A DNA stretch of 64,000 nt from an uncultured Bacteroidales bacterium (GTDB taxonomy: Bacteria; Bacteroidota; Bacteroidia; Bacteroidales; UBA932): the NCBI GenBank assembly GCA_944326335.1, contig CALVDM010000003.1, positions 1-64,000 of the forward strand. Direction: 5' to 3'. The position numbers and the translations under genes were made by a program. The notes below the pieces were generated by a model. It did no database searches and was not told the DNA's origin. It saw nothing but the letters and a program-made list of their open reading frames with translations. Position 1 is the first letter of the stretch. The number at the start of each line of letters is the position of its first letter. This document shows, piece after piece, positions 8,327 through 17,305 of this stretch.

Positions 8327-11300
8327 ATGAAATCTGATTTTTTCATTGACAGGCCGGTTTTCTCGACTGTCATATCGGTCATAATAGTGCTCGTCGGCTT
8401 CATCGGGCTCACATTGCTCCCTGTCGACCAGTATCCGGACATCGTCCCGCCGGTGGTGAGGGTGACGGCTTCATATCCCGGCGCGAGTGCGCAGACGGTC
8501 GCCCAGGCCGTGGCGACTCCTATTGAACAGGAACTGAACGGGACCCCGGGCATGCTCTACATGCAGTCCACCAACACGAATTCCGGAAGTTTCACCGCCA
8601 ACATAACATTCGACATATCGAGCAACCCGGACCTTGCGGCAGTCGAGGTCCAGAACAGGGTGAAGCAGGCTGAGGCCCGTCTCCCTGCCGAGGTGGTGCA
8701 GAACGGCATATCCGTCGAGAAGGTGGCATCCAACAAGCTCGTGACGGTGACCCTGCTCACCGACGACCCCAAGTTCGACGAGATATATCTGAGCAACTAT
8801 GCCACGCTGAACGTCCTGGACATGCTCCGGCGAGTGCCGGGTGTCGGGCGGGTGTCCAATGTCGGCAGCCGCTACTATGCCATGCAGATATGGGTGCAGC
8901 CGGACAAGCTGGCAAGCCTCGGCCTCACGGTCAAGGACCTGCAGAACGCCCTCCAGGACCAGAACCGCGAATCAGCGGCGGGTGTCCTCGGCCAGCAGCC
9001 TATCGAGGATGTGGATATCACGATTCCTATCACGGCCACAGGCAGGCTCTCATCCGTCAGCCAGTTCGAGAACATCGTGATAAGGGCGGGACAGGACGGC
9101 TCGATAATACGCCTCAAGGACGTGGCGAGGGTGTCCCTTGAGGCACAGTCATACAATACCGAGAGCGGAATCAACGGTGGCAATGCCGCGGTGATGGATG
9201 TCTACATGCTTCCGGGGGCGAACGCCCTCGAGGTCGCCGAGAATGTGAAGAAGGAGATGGAGGAGATTTCCAAGTCCTTCCCTGAAGGCATCACGTACGA
9301 CATCCCGTTCGACATGACGACATACATCTCCGAGTCGATACACCATGTCTACAGGACTCTGTTCGAGGCTCTGCTGCTGGTGATACTCGTGGTGTTCCTC
9401 TCCCTGCAGAGCTGGAGGGCGACCCTCATACCGGCCATCGCGGTCCCGATATCCCTTGTCGGCACATTCGGAGTGATGCTCATCTTCGGCTTCTCGCTGA
9501 ACATGATGACCTTGCTCGGGCTCATCCTGGCAATCGGTATCGTGGTGGACGATGCGATAGTCGTGGTGGAGAATGTGGACAGGATTATGCGGGAGGAGCA
9601 TCTTTCGCCGTACGAGGCCACGAAGAAGGCCATGAGCGGAATCGGAGGCGCGCTTGTAGCCATGTCCCTCGTGCTCTGCGCCGTGTTCGTGCCTGTCAGC
9701 TTCCTCTCCGGAATCACGGGCCAGCTTTTCAGGCAGTTCACCATCACCATCGCAGTGTCGGTCATCATCTCCACAATCGTCGCACTCACCCTCAGCCCTG
9801 TGATGTGCTCGATTTTCCTGAAACCGCCGAAGCCTGACGAGAAGAAGAATTTCATATTCAGAAAGATAAACGAAGGTCTCGCCAAGGGCAACTCTTTCTA
9901 CGAGAGGGTGATAAGGGCGAGTCTCCGCAATGCTCCGAGGATGTTCGCGTTCTTCGGCATCACGCTCATAGGCATCTGGGTCATTTCGAGCCTTGTGCCG
10001 AGCAGCTTCATGCCGAAGGAGGACCAGGGCTATTTCACCGTGGAGCTCGAGCTTCCGGTAGGTGCCACCCTTGAAAGGACCCGTGTCGTCACGGAACGGG
10101 CCATGGACTTCCTCATGAGGCAGCCGGACATCGAGTATGTGCTGAACGTGACTGGAACCAGCCCGCGTGTGGGCAGCAACCAGTCCAACAGCCAGCTTAC
10201 CGTCATCATGAAACCGTGGAAGGAGAGGAAGGAGAGGAACATAGACAAGACCATGGAGATGATAAGGGATTCCCTGTCTCTCTATCCGGAAAGCAAGGTC
10301 TATCTCAGCACACCGGCGGTGATTCCGGGGCTCGGGACTTCCGGAGGTTTCTCGATGGTGCTCGAAGCCAGGGGCGATGCCACATACGAAGACCTGCAGA
10401 GGGCTGCCGACACGCTCATGTTCTATGCTTCGCAGCGGAAGGAGCTTACCGGGCTGTCCACGAATGTGCAGAGGGACATCCCGCAACTGTTCTTCGATGC
10501 GGACAGGGACAAGATACAGATGATAGGAGTGCCGCTTGCAGACGTGTTCTCCTCCCTGAAGGCCTTCACCGGCTCCATATACGTGAATGACTTCAACATG
10601 TTCAACCGCATCTACAGGGTCTATATCCAGGCCGATGCGCCTTACCGCGCCCACAAGGAGAACCTCAATCTGTTCTTCGTGAGGAGTTCCAACGGGACAA
10701 TGGTGCCTGTGAACGCCCTCGGCAACACATACTACACTACAGGCCCGGGCACGATAAACAGGTTCAACATGTACTACGCCGTGACTGTCAGCGGAGAGGC
10801 TGCGCACGGCTACAGCTCCGGCCAGGCCATGGACCTTCTGGAGCAGCTTGCAAGGGAGCACCTGCCGGAGAACATAGGAATCGAGTGGAGCGGCCTTTCC
10901 TACCAGGAAAAGGCTGAGGGCGGCCAGACAGGTCTTGTGCTGGGGCTCGCCCTGCTGTTCGTGTTCCTTTTCCTTGCCGCACAGTATGAAAGCTGGTCCA
11001 TCCCTGTGGCCGTGCTTCTGTCGCTGCCGATAGCGATAGCCGGTGCATATCTGGGAGTTTGGGTGCTCGGCTACGAAAGCAACGTGTATTTCCTGATAGG
11101 TCTCGTCATGCTTGTGGGTCTCGTGGCAAAGAATGCCATCCTGATTGTGGAGTTCGCCAAGGAGGAGGTGGAGAAGGGCAAGGGCCTTGTCGAGGCCACT
11201 GTCACTGCAGCCCATCTCAGGTTCAGACCTATTGTGATGACATCCCTCGCATTCATCCTCGGCATGCTCCCTCTGGTGTTCGCCACCGGACCGGGCTCGG

Positions 11301-12841
11301 CAAGCCGTCAGGATATCGGAACCGGCGTATTCTTCGGTATGATTATAGCCATAACCGTCGGTATCGTGTTCGTGCCGTTCTTCTTTGTACAGATTTACAA
11401 AATGCGGGAAAAAATGTCGAGACGCAAGAAAAACAACAGCGGCGCCGCAACTGTGATAGCGGCTCTGATAATTGCCGGGACTGTCGGCGTGTCCTGCTCT
11501 CCTGCCAGGCATTGTGCCGCCCCGGAGCTCGGGCTTCCGGAGAACTACACCGGTGAGACCGTCACCGATACGCTTACATGGGCGGATGTCGAGTGGTGGA
11601 AGATATATCCGGACACCACCCTGCACAACCTCATAAGTGATGCGCTGGAGTACAACAAGGACATGCTTGTGGCTGCGGAACGCCTGCGCGAGATGGAGTA
11701 CCGCTACAAGATACAGCGTTCGGAGCTCTGGCCGTCCATATCGGCGAGGGTGTACGGGGAGAATGAGTACACGAACTATTCGGGCAGGAACCCTGCGGAC
11801 GACCCTGTGGTGAGTGTGATAGGGAGATTCTCGTGGGAGATAGATTTGTGGGGACATCTGAGGTGGGCCACAAAGGAGACTCTTGCCGAGTATTTCGCAA
11901 GTGTCGAGGCGCAGCGTGCGCTAAGGATATCCCTGATAGCCGAAGTCGCGGACACCTATTTCGACCTTCAGGCCCTGGACAACGAGCTTCTGATTGTCCG
12001 GCGCACTTTGAAAACCCGGGATGAAGGGGTGCAGAAGGCCAGGCTCAGACTGGAAGGCGGACTGACATCGGACATACCATACCAGCAGGCTCTCGTGGAG
12101 CGGGCGACCACTGCTGCCCTTATCCCGGAGCTGGAGCGTGAGGTGGCCATGAAGGAAAGCGCGCTGGCATTCCTTACCGGCTCATATCCCAAGCATATCG
12201 AAAGGTCGAGGATTCCGTTGGAGCTTTCATACAGGGATGAGATACCGGTGGGCGTTCCGTCGCAGCTCCTGACGCGCCGCCCTGACCTGCGTCAGGCGGA
12301 GCAGGAGCTGCGTGCCGCGGAAGCGGCCGTGGGCGTTGCCCAGGCGGAACGCTTCCCTACATTCTCCATCTCGTTCAACGGAGGCACCGAGACCAACACC
12401 CTGGAAAACATCGTGAAGGCCCCGTACTACTACCTCCTCGGCAACCTCGCGGCACCGGTCTTCGAATTCGGAAAACGCAAGGCCAATTTCAAGGCGGCGA
12501 TATCCCGCTACAACCAGGCACGTCTGAATTATGAGAAAGACGTACTCCAGGCCTTCAAGGAGGTTTACGATGCAATCGTGAGCTACAATTCGGCCGTGGA
12601 GAACACAAGCCTGAAGTTCGACCTCCAGGAAGCCTCGAAGCAGTACGTCTCCCTCGCCAATCTCCAGTACATCAACGGAGCCATCAGCTACATGGATGTC
12701 CTCGACGCCCAGCGTTCCTATTTCAGCTCGCAGGTGGAGCTCAGCAACGCCATAATGAACGAGTACAAGGTTCTCGTGGATCTTTACAAGGCTCTCGGCG
12801 GGGGCTGGCAGAGTCAGAGCCCCCAGTCTGAGAGCATGTAG
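8327..12841 (+). CDS. RND efflux permease fused in frame to an outer-membrane factor
   Basis: One uninterrupted 1504-aa frame. Residues 1-1025 form a complete HAE-1/AcrB-type permease: TM1 after MKSDFFIDRPVFSTV, the TM4 proton-relay Asp pair in GIVVDDAIVVVENV, the TM10 Lys in GLVAKNAILIVEFA, and two large periplasmic loops. It ends in the usual basic tail (YKMREKMSRRKK). Where a stop is expected, the frame continues through a hydrophobic stretch and VGVSC (Cys 1057), a good lipoprotein signal, into a NodT/OprM-type outer-membrane factor (about 1057-1504, with RRPDLRQAEQELRAA and the C-terminal repeat). ATG 11402 or 11414 could start a separate 475-aa lipoprotein. The product may be a polyprotein cut by signal peptidase II, a fusion with internal initiation, or the result of a lost stop codon. 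The 3' end overlaps the convergent nuclease gene by 28 bp. Confidence 0.93.
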   Translation: MKSDFFIDRPVFSTVISVIIVLVGFIGLTLLPVDQYPDIVPPVVRVTASYPGASAQTVAQAVATPIEQELNGTPGMLYMQSTNTNSGSFTANITFDISSNPDLAAVEVQNRVKQAEARLPAEVVQNGISVEKVASNKLVTVTLLTDDPKFDEIYLSNYATLNVLDMLRRVPGVGRVSNVGSRYYAMQIWVQPDKLASLGLTVKDLQNALQDQNRESAAGVLGQQPIEDVDITIPITATGRLSSVSQFENIVIRAGQDGSIIRLKDVARVSLEAQSYNTESGINGGNAAVMDVYMLPGANALEVAENVKKEMEEISKSFPEGITYDIPFDMTTYISESIHHVYRTLFEALLLVILVVFLSLQSWRATLIPAIAVPISLVGTFGVMLIFGFSLNMMTLLGLILAIGIVVDDAIVVVENVDRIMREEHLSPYEATKKAMSGIGGALVAMSLVLCAVFVPVSFLSGITGQLFRQFTITIAVSVIISTIVALTLSPVMCSIFLKPPKPDEKKNFIFRKINEGLAKGNSFYERVIRASLRNAPRMFAFFGITLIGIWVISSLVPSSFMPKEDQGYFTVELELPVGATLERTRVVTERAMDFLMRQPDIEYVLNVTGTSPRVGSNQSNSQLTVIMKPWKERKERNIDKTMEMIRDSLSLYPESKVYLSTPAVIPGLGTSGGFSMVLEARGDATYEDLQRAADTLMFYASQRKELTGLSTNVQRDIPQLFFDADRDKIQMIGVPLADVFSSLKAFTGSIYVNDFNMFNRIYRVYIQADAPYRAHKENLNLFFVRSSNGTMVPVNALGNTYYTTGPGTINRFNMYYAVTVSGEAAHGYSSGQAMDLLEQLAREHLPENIGIEWSGLSYQEKAEGGQTGLVLGLALLFVFLFLAAQYESWSIPVAVLLSLPIAIAGAYLGVWVLGYESNVYFLIGLVMLVGLVAKNAILIVEFAKEEVEKGKGLVEATVTAAHLRFRPIVMTSLAFILGMLPLVFATGPGSASRQDIGTGVFFGMIIAITVGIVFVPFFFVQIYKMREKMSRRKKNNSGAATVIAALIIAGTVGVSCSPARHCAAPELGLPENYTGETVTDTLTWADVEWWKIYPDTTLHNLISDALEYNKDMLVAAERLREMEYRYKIQRSELWPSISARVYGENEYTNYSGRNPADDPVVSVIGRFSWEIDLWGHLRWATKETLAEYFASVEAQRALRISLIAEVADTYFDLQALDNELLIVRRTLKTRDEGVQKARLRLEGGLTSDIPYQQALVERATTAALIPELEREVAMKESALAFLTGSYPKHIERSRIPLELSYRDEIPVGVPSQLLTRRPDLRQAEQELRAAEAAVGVAQAERFPTFSISFNGGTETNTLENIVKAPYYYLLGNLAAPVFEFGKRKANFKAAISRYNQARLNYEKDVLQAFKEVYDAIVSYNSAVENTSLKFDLQEASKQYVSLANLQYINGAISYMDVLDAQRSYFSSQVELSNAIMNEYKVLVDLYKALGGGWQSQSPQSESM
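11414..12841 (+). other. Outer-membrane factor module within the RND fusion, possible internal start
   Basis: ATG 11414 begins a textbook lipoprotein signal: basic n-region (MSRRKKNNSG), hydrophobic core (AATVIAALIIAGTVG) and lipobox VGVSC with Cys at position 28. The upstream bases GGGAAAAA could act as a weak ribosome site. The module includes both outer-membrane efflux protein repeats and has the length of a normal stand-alone OMF (475 aa). The entry marks this functional unit inside the longer frame and does not claim a proven second gene. Confidence 0.6.
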
Positions 12842-14652
12842 CTTCCCGTCACTGCCTCCGGCACTTCAGGGAAGAAATTGAATGTGCCTCCGAGCAATAC
12901 TTCTATCTCGTCCACGCTGCGGGCGAATTCCGCAAGATTGCCGCCGGCTATTTCTCCGCTGTTCTGTATATCCTGAGGAAGCCAGAAGCCGATGGCCATC
13001 AGCTCGTCTGCCGTGCAGTCGCAGATGCGTTTGCCGGTATTCCCTTCCTTGGTTCTCAGGTAGAGTTTGTACTGTGCAGTCGGCACGTCACAGATTTTGG
13101 ACAGGCTTGACTGCGTGCTGCCGTTGCATGCGTCATAGACGTAGTAGCTGTCCTCCTCGTAATGGCATCCGGCAACGACATATATCGTGTCCGTGCATAT
13201 CCAGGTGTCCGACAGCAACGCTTCAAGCTGCCCGTGTATGTCCGGATAAAGGAATCTTTCCGGAGCTATGTTGGTAGGATAGAATGTCTGGATGTTCAGT
13301 TCCGTGTTGTGCCCGCCTCTGTCTGCGGAGCGGAGCAGATGGCCTCTGGTGACGTACGAGCCCTCGAGCGGACTCCAAAACTGGTAAGGGTCCGTCGCCC
13401 GTGAAGCCCCGTCCCACGGCCAGTCATCATAGTCTGAACCGTAGATTATGGACTGCTCCCAGTGGTCGAATTTAGGGTCCGGCCTCCACGGGTCAGGGTC
13501 GGTCCTGCCGAATCCGCCTTCAGTGTAGCATTTGTGATGCGGGTAGGCCACCCATGCCGGATTGCGCTTTTCCGTGTCGTAGCATGCGGAATAGTTGCGG
13601 ACACGCTTCCCTGTCAAGACAGTTTCGGACCAGTGTGTCACGAACTTGTATGCATCGTCCGGGATTATCGTAGCCGGCATTTCCGGCCATGGCACATTGT
13701 TGTCCTTTTCGGTGTACGCCACGGTCTGTGTGGCGGTCCGGGTAGTCTCTACGAGCTTGAAATCATCCACTTTCGTGGTCTTTTTCCCTGACCAGAGAGT
13801 GAAGTTTATTCCGGAAGGCGTTCCTCCCGTTATCTCGAACACGGCAGAGGCCAGAACCCATGTGCCGCTCCCTTTCACTGCCGTGAAGTCAAGTTCCGTC
13901 TCCGCTCCGGAACCGCCGTCGAAGCTGACATACAGCTTCATGCTTGTCCCGCTGACGAAAGACTCCCCGCTTGGAGGCGTGGCGCCGAACGAGAACTCGA
14001 GCCTTGTCTGCCCCGGCGAGAGGGAAATTCCGCTTATGAGGATGGACCTGTCATCATAGTTGAAGTTCATGGCATTTCCGCCTGAGGCTCCGTCGTAGCC
14101 CATCGACACGTATCTGTCCCTGACGCTGATGCCCTGCCCGCTGTAGCTTACATTGGCTGCCCCTGGTCCTGTGGCGTTGATATATTCGTTCCACTGGTCG
14201 AGGTAATATGCCCCGCCGCCGGCACTTGTCCGGTCAAGATTGTCGCTGTATATGAGGGTTTCCTCCACAACCGGAGGTTCCGGCCCGGTGCCGGCCTCGC
14301 GTGTGACCTTCACTGTCCTCGACACTGTCTCGTCTTCCGATGACCTCGGGAAGGTGGTGACAGTGATTGTTCCGGTCTGCCCTTCCCCGATATCTGTCAC
14401 CTTCACCTCCGTATTGCCCGCGTCGCCGTCCTTCGGCTCGAATTTCAATGTGCTGTTGTCGCTTTCGGCATGCCAGGACACCGAAGAGTTGACGATGAAT
14501 ATGTTTTTGTCGGGATTGTCCGCGTCGAATTCCAATGTCTCTTTTGAAACTGCGAGAGAAGCTTTTTCATAGCCGTCCGGGGTTGCCGAGTCGCATGCCG
14601 CGAAGGCCAGGATGACTGCAGCAAACGCTGCGGATTTCTGCCTTATGGTCAT
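12814..14652 (-). CDS. Lipoprotein DNA/RNA non-specific endonuclease with BACON-like domain
   Basis: This 612-aa protein has a lipoprotein signal (lipobox LAFAAC, Cys 20), a BACON-like beta domain (about 30-115), a middle beta-sandwich region (about 130-310) and a C-terminal NUC1-family beta-beta-alpha metal endonuclease (about 330-600). The active-site motif is TRGHLLRSADR (435-445) with the general base His 438; N453 and N461 in NIQTFYPTNIAPE are the metal-ligand candidates. The first motif residue is Thr where the family most often has Asp (DRGH). Such nucleases usually act outside the cell or at the surface and may serve nucleotide scavenging. The gene follows the AraC regulator by 78 bp on the same strand. 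Confidence 0.87.
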   Translation of the reverse strand: MTIRQKSAAFAAVILAFAACDSATPDGYEKASLAVSKETLEFDADNPDKNIFIVNSSVSWHAESDNSTLKFEPKDGDAGNTEVKVTDIGEGQTGTITVTTFPRSSEDETVSRTVKVTREAGTGPEPPVVEETLIYSDNLDRTSAGGGAYYLDQWNEYINATGPGAANVSYSGQGISVRDRYVSMGYDGASGGNAMNFNYDDRSILISGISLSPGQTRLEFSFGATPPSGESFVSGTSMKLYVSFDGGSGAETELDFTAVKGSGTWVLASAVFEITGGTPSGINFTLWSGKKTTKVDDFKLVETTRTATQTVAYTEKDNNVPWPEMPATIIPDDAYKFVTHWSETVLTGKRVRNYSACYDTEKRNPAWVAYPHHKCYTEGGFGRTDPDPWRPDPKFDHWEQSIIYGSDYDDWPWDGASRATDPYQFWSPLEGSYVTRGHLLRSADRGGHNTELNIQTFYPTNIAPERFLYPDIHGQLEALLSDTWICTDTIYVVAGCHYEEDSYYVYDACNGSTQSSLSKICDVPTAQYKLYLRTKEGNTGKRICDCTADELMAIGFWLPQDIQNSGEIAGGNLAEFARSVDEIEVLLGGTFNFFPEVPEAVTGSYMLSDWGL

Positions 14653-14730
14653 AATTCTGGAATTTGTTTTTCTGCAAATATCGTCCGGCAGGGCGGACGG
14701 AGTTTGTCAGAGGGTAAAATTTTTCTGTCA

Positions 14731-15828
14731 TCAGGTAAAATTCCTGCCTTTTGCCAGCCATTTGTCCCTGTATTTCGACGGTGTCATGCCTATCGTGGCC
14801 GTGAAAGAACGGTAGAATGTGGACAGAGAATTGTAACCGCTCATCTCCGCTATTTCCGTGAATGTCTTTCCGGGGTTGTCGCGTATCGCCTCTGCCGCCT
14901 TCCTCGCCCGGAAACCGTTCACGTATTCGTAGAATGAGGTGTGAAGGCTCCTGTTCAGGAAATCTGACAGGTATGTGCGGTTGGTGCCGACAGCCGCCGC
15001 AAGGTCCGGAAGGGTCAGCCGCGGGTTGAGGTATATCTCGGACGACTCCATGCACTCCGCGATTTTCTGCATCAGGCTGTCATTGGTGTCGCAGGATGCG
15101 GTTTTGCTGTCTCCGGCAATATCCGCATCCTGGCCGGCTTCTTCACGGGCGGAAACTGGCAGGGCCGGAATCTCCACGACCCTGTACTTTACCGCGAGAC
15201 TGTATATGTAGCTCCAGCAGCATATCGATATCAGGAAATACAGCGCGTCTCCCATGTATGTCGATTTCCACATCAGGACTGTCCATGCCAGCAGGCTGAC
15301 CAGAAGTGTGGACAAGGCCTTCCAGACCCATGTCACCGATATGTCCCTGATGTCGGAGAAGTAGCCTTTTATCCTGTTCTCGCGCTTGGATGTAGCCAGC
15401 ATGATAATCGTGATGACCGTGAGTCCGAACAGTATGATATATGCCATGGTTATGCGCACGATGCTTTCCGAAGGGTGTATGGCGTACAGGACGAGGGCGG
15501 CTGCTGTCGGGAAGGACATCCCGATGACGCGGGCCGGCCGTATCCATCCCGGTGACACCGCCTCGAAGAAGAAAAGAGCCATCACCGGCACGTACAGCAG
15601 GTCGGTGAGCATGGATATGTTGCACATATACGGATTTTCCCAGATATCACGTGACAGGAACATCATGTCCTTGGCGACAAGCGCGCACAGGAACACCATG
15701 CTCCAGAACAGTATTTTCTTGAAGTTGTTCTCGTTCCTTTCCGGAAATGTCCTCACGCTCATCAGTATGTAGAACATGAGAGCGGCCCCGCGCATTGCAT
15801 GGGATACATTTTCAATGATGTCAGTCAT
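14731..15828 (-). CDS. Membrane-bound AraC-family regulator
   Basis: This 365-aa protein has about six to seven N-terminal transmembrane helices (roughly residues 10-235, for example LMFYILMSV, FWSMVFLCALVA, VPVMALFFFEAV) and a C-terminal AraC HTH (about 265-365, ending GYNSLSTFYRSFTATIGMTPSKYR). ATG 15828 (MTDIIEN) is preferred because the longer frame to 16023 would run into the divergent antiporter gene. The design suggests a one-component membrane sensor acting directly on DNA. The nuclease lipoprotein directly downstream is the likely co-transcribed partner. The signal is unknown. Confidence 0.85.
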   Translation of the reverse strand: MTDIIENVSHAMRGAALMFYILMSVRTFPERNENNFKKILFWSMVFLCALVAKDMMFLSRDIWENPYMCNISMLTDLLYVPVMALFFFEAVSPGWIRPARVIGMSFPTAAALVLYAIHPSESIVRITMAYIILFGLTVITIIMLATSKRENRIKGYFSDIRDISVTWVWKALSTLLVSLLAWTVLMWKSTYMGDALYFLISICCWSYIYSLAVKYRVVEIPALPVSAREEAGQDADIAGDSKTASCDTNDSLMQKIAECMESSEIYLNPRLTLPDLAAAVGTNRTYLSDFLNRSLHTSFYEYVNGFRARKAAEAIRDNPGKTFTEIAEMSGYNSLSTFYRSFTATIGMTPSKYRDKWLAKGRNFT

Positions 15829-15897
15829 AGGCAGTCTCTTTTTGTCCCGATGTCCACGCATGGGCAATATCCGGGTAAAGATAATGAAAAACTTTCT

Positions 15898-15905
15898 TAA
15901 TTTTG
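15898..15905 (+). promoter_or_regulatory. -7 box upstream of the NhaC-type antiporter
   Basis: TAATTTTG matches TAnnTTTG and lies 45 bases before the antiporter start. No clear -33 box is visible. Confidence 0.45.
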
Positions 15906-15949
15906 CAGCGTGACTGATGACAAGTGTCGTATTCTGATGGAGTTTTGAA

Positions 15950-17248
15950 ATGAAGACCGGACAGGACGGAAAACGGATGAACGGATGGCTGGCTCTCAGC
16001 CCGCTGATGTTGTTCCTGTGCATATATCTCGTGTCTTCCGTCGTGGCGGAAGACTTCTACAAGGTGCCGATTGCGGCGGCCTTCCTGCTCGCGTCTGCAT
16101 ACGCGCTCCTGATAACGCGTGCGGAAGACACCGAGAGCAGGGTGGCCATATTCTCCGCAGGGGCAGGAGACAGGAATGTCCTGCTGATGATATGGATATT
16201 CGTGCTCGCAGGGGCGTTCGCAGGCACTGCCGAGGATATGGGGGCGATTGACGCTGCGGTGAACCTGGCTCTCGGGATTCTCCCGGGGAAATTCATCTAT
16301 GCCGGACTTTTCCTGGCATCGTGCTTCATCTCCATGGCGATAGGTACGAGTGTCGGTACGGTAGTGGCCCTTGTGCCGGTGGCGTCCGGAATAGCCGCCG
16401 AGGCAGGGATGGACGTGGCGTTCGTGACGGCGATTGTCGCCGGCGGGGCGTTCTTCGGGGACAATCTTTCATTCATTTCCGACACGACTATTGCTTCCAC
16501 ACGCACACAGAACTGCTCCATGTCGGACAAGTTCAAGGTCAATGTAGGCATAGTGGCACCTGCCGCAGTCATAGTCACCGTGATATATCTGATAGCCGGA
16601 CTGTCTTCCGGTGCGGAGGTCCAGGCCGGGGAAGTGAACGGGGTGAAGCTGATTCCGTATCTTCTGGTGATTGGGCTCGCCCTGACAGGGATGAACGTGG
16701 CTGTGGTCCTGTCCGTGGGAATCCTGGCAAATGCGGCCATAGGCTTTGCCTACGGAGAGTTTTCATGGGTGGGCTGGCTTGCTTCCGTAGGGGACGGCAT
16801 CGGGGCAATGGGGGAACTTATAATAGTGACGATGCTTGCCGGCGGGATGCTCGAGGTCATAAGGCATAACGGAGGCCTGGATTTCATCATATCCGGGCTC
16901 ACGAAGCATATTTCAGGAAAACGGGGAGCGGAATTCAGCATAGCCGCGCTTGTGGGCCTTGCCAATCTCTGCACGGCCAACAACACGATAGCGATAATCA
17001 CCACCGGGCAGATAGCCAGGAATATTACGGAGAAGTTCGGGCTCGACCCCAGGAAGACTGCGAGCATCCTCGACACCTTTTCCTGCCTTGTCCAGGGGCT
17101 CATTCCTTACGGCGCGCAGATTCTCATGGCTTCCGGACTTTCCGGAGTGTCCGGCATCTCCATTGTCGGCTTCATGTTCTATCCTTTCATGATGGGGGCT
17201 TTCGCCATCCTCTCCATAATATTCCGTTATCCACGGAAATATTCGTGA
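15950..17248 (+). CDS. NhaC-family Na+/H+ antiporter
   Basis: This 432-aa integral membrane protein has about eleven to twelve helices. The family signature region reads AGGAFFGDNLSFISDTTIAST, and a second conserved block is ANLCTANNTIAIITTGQIA. NhaC-type carriers exchange sodium, or in some branches amino or organic acids such as malate/lactate, for protons across the inner membrane. ATG 15950 is used; ATG 15977 is an alternative and would remove nine charged residues. The gene leads into aroB after a 57-bp gap, but a functional link to aromatic synthesis is not evident. Confidence 0.85.
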   Translation: MKTGQDGKRMNGWLALSPLMLFLCIYLVSSVVAEDFYKVPIAAAFLLASAYALLITRAEDTESRVAIFSAGAGDRNVLLMIWIFVLAGAFAGTAEDMGAIDAAVNLALGILPGKFIYAGLFLASCFISMAIGTSVGTVVALVPVASGIAAEAGMDVAFVTAIVAGGAFFGDNLSFISDTTIASTRTQNCSMSDKFKVNVGIVAPAAVIVTVIYLIAGLSSGAEVQAGEVNGVKLIPYLLVIGLALTGMNVAVVLSVGILANAAIGFAYGEFSWVGWLASVGDGIGAMGELIIVTMLAGGMLEVIRHNGGLDFIISGLTKHISGKRGAEFSIAALVGLANLCTANNTIAIITTGQIARNITEKFGLDPRKTASILDTFSCLVQGLIPYGAQILMASGLSGVSGISIVGFMFYPFMMGAFAILSIIFRYPRKYS

Positions 17249-17305
17249 TAATATTCCTATATTTGGATTTTGCGAATATACATCTTCTTGCTCGTAAAGG
17301 ACAAT

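Noticed and set aside
9149-11857. Open minus-strand frame of 902 codons opposite the RND permease
   Set aside because: It is the complement of a GC-rich, strongly conserved coding frame; its translation is His/Arg/Glu-rich with no family likeness, so it is a shadow.
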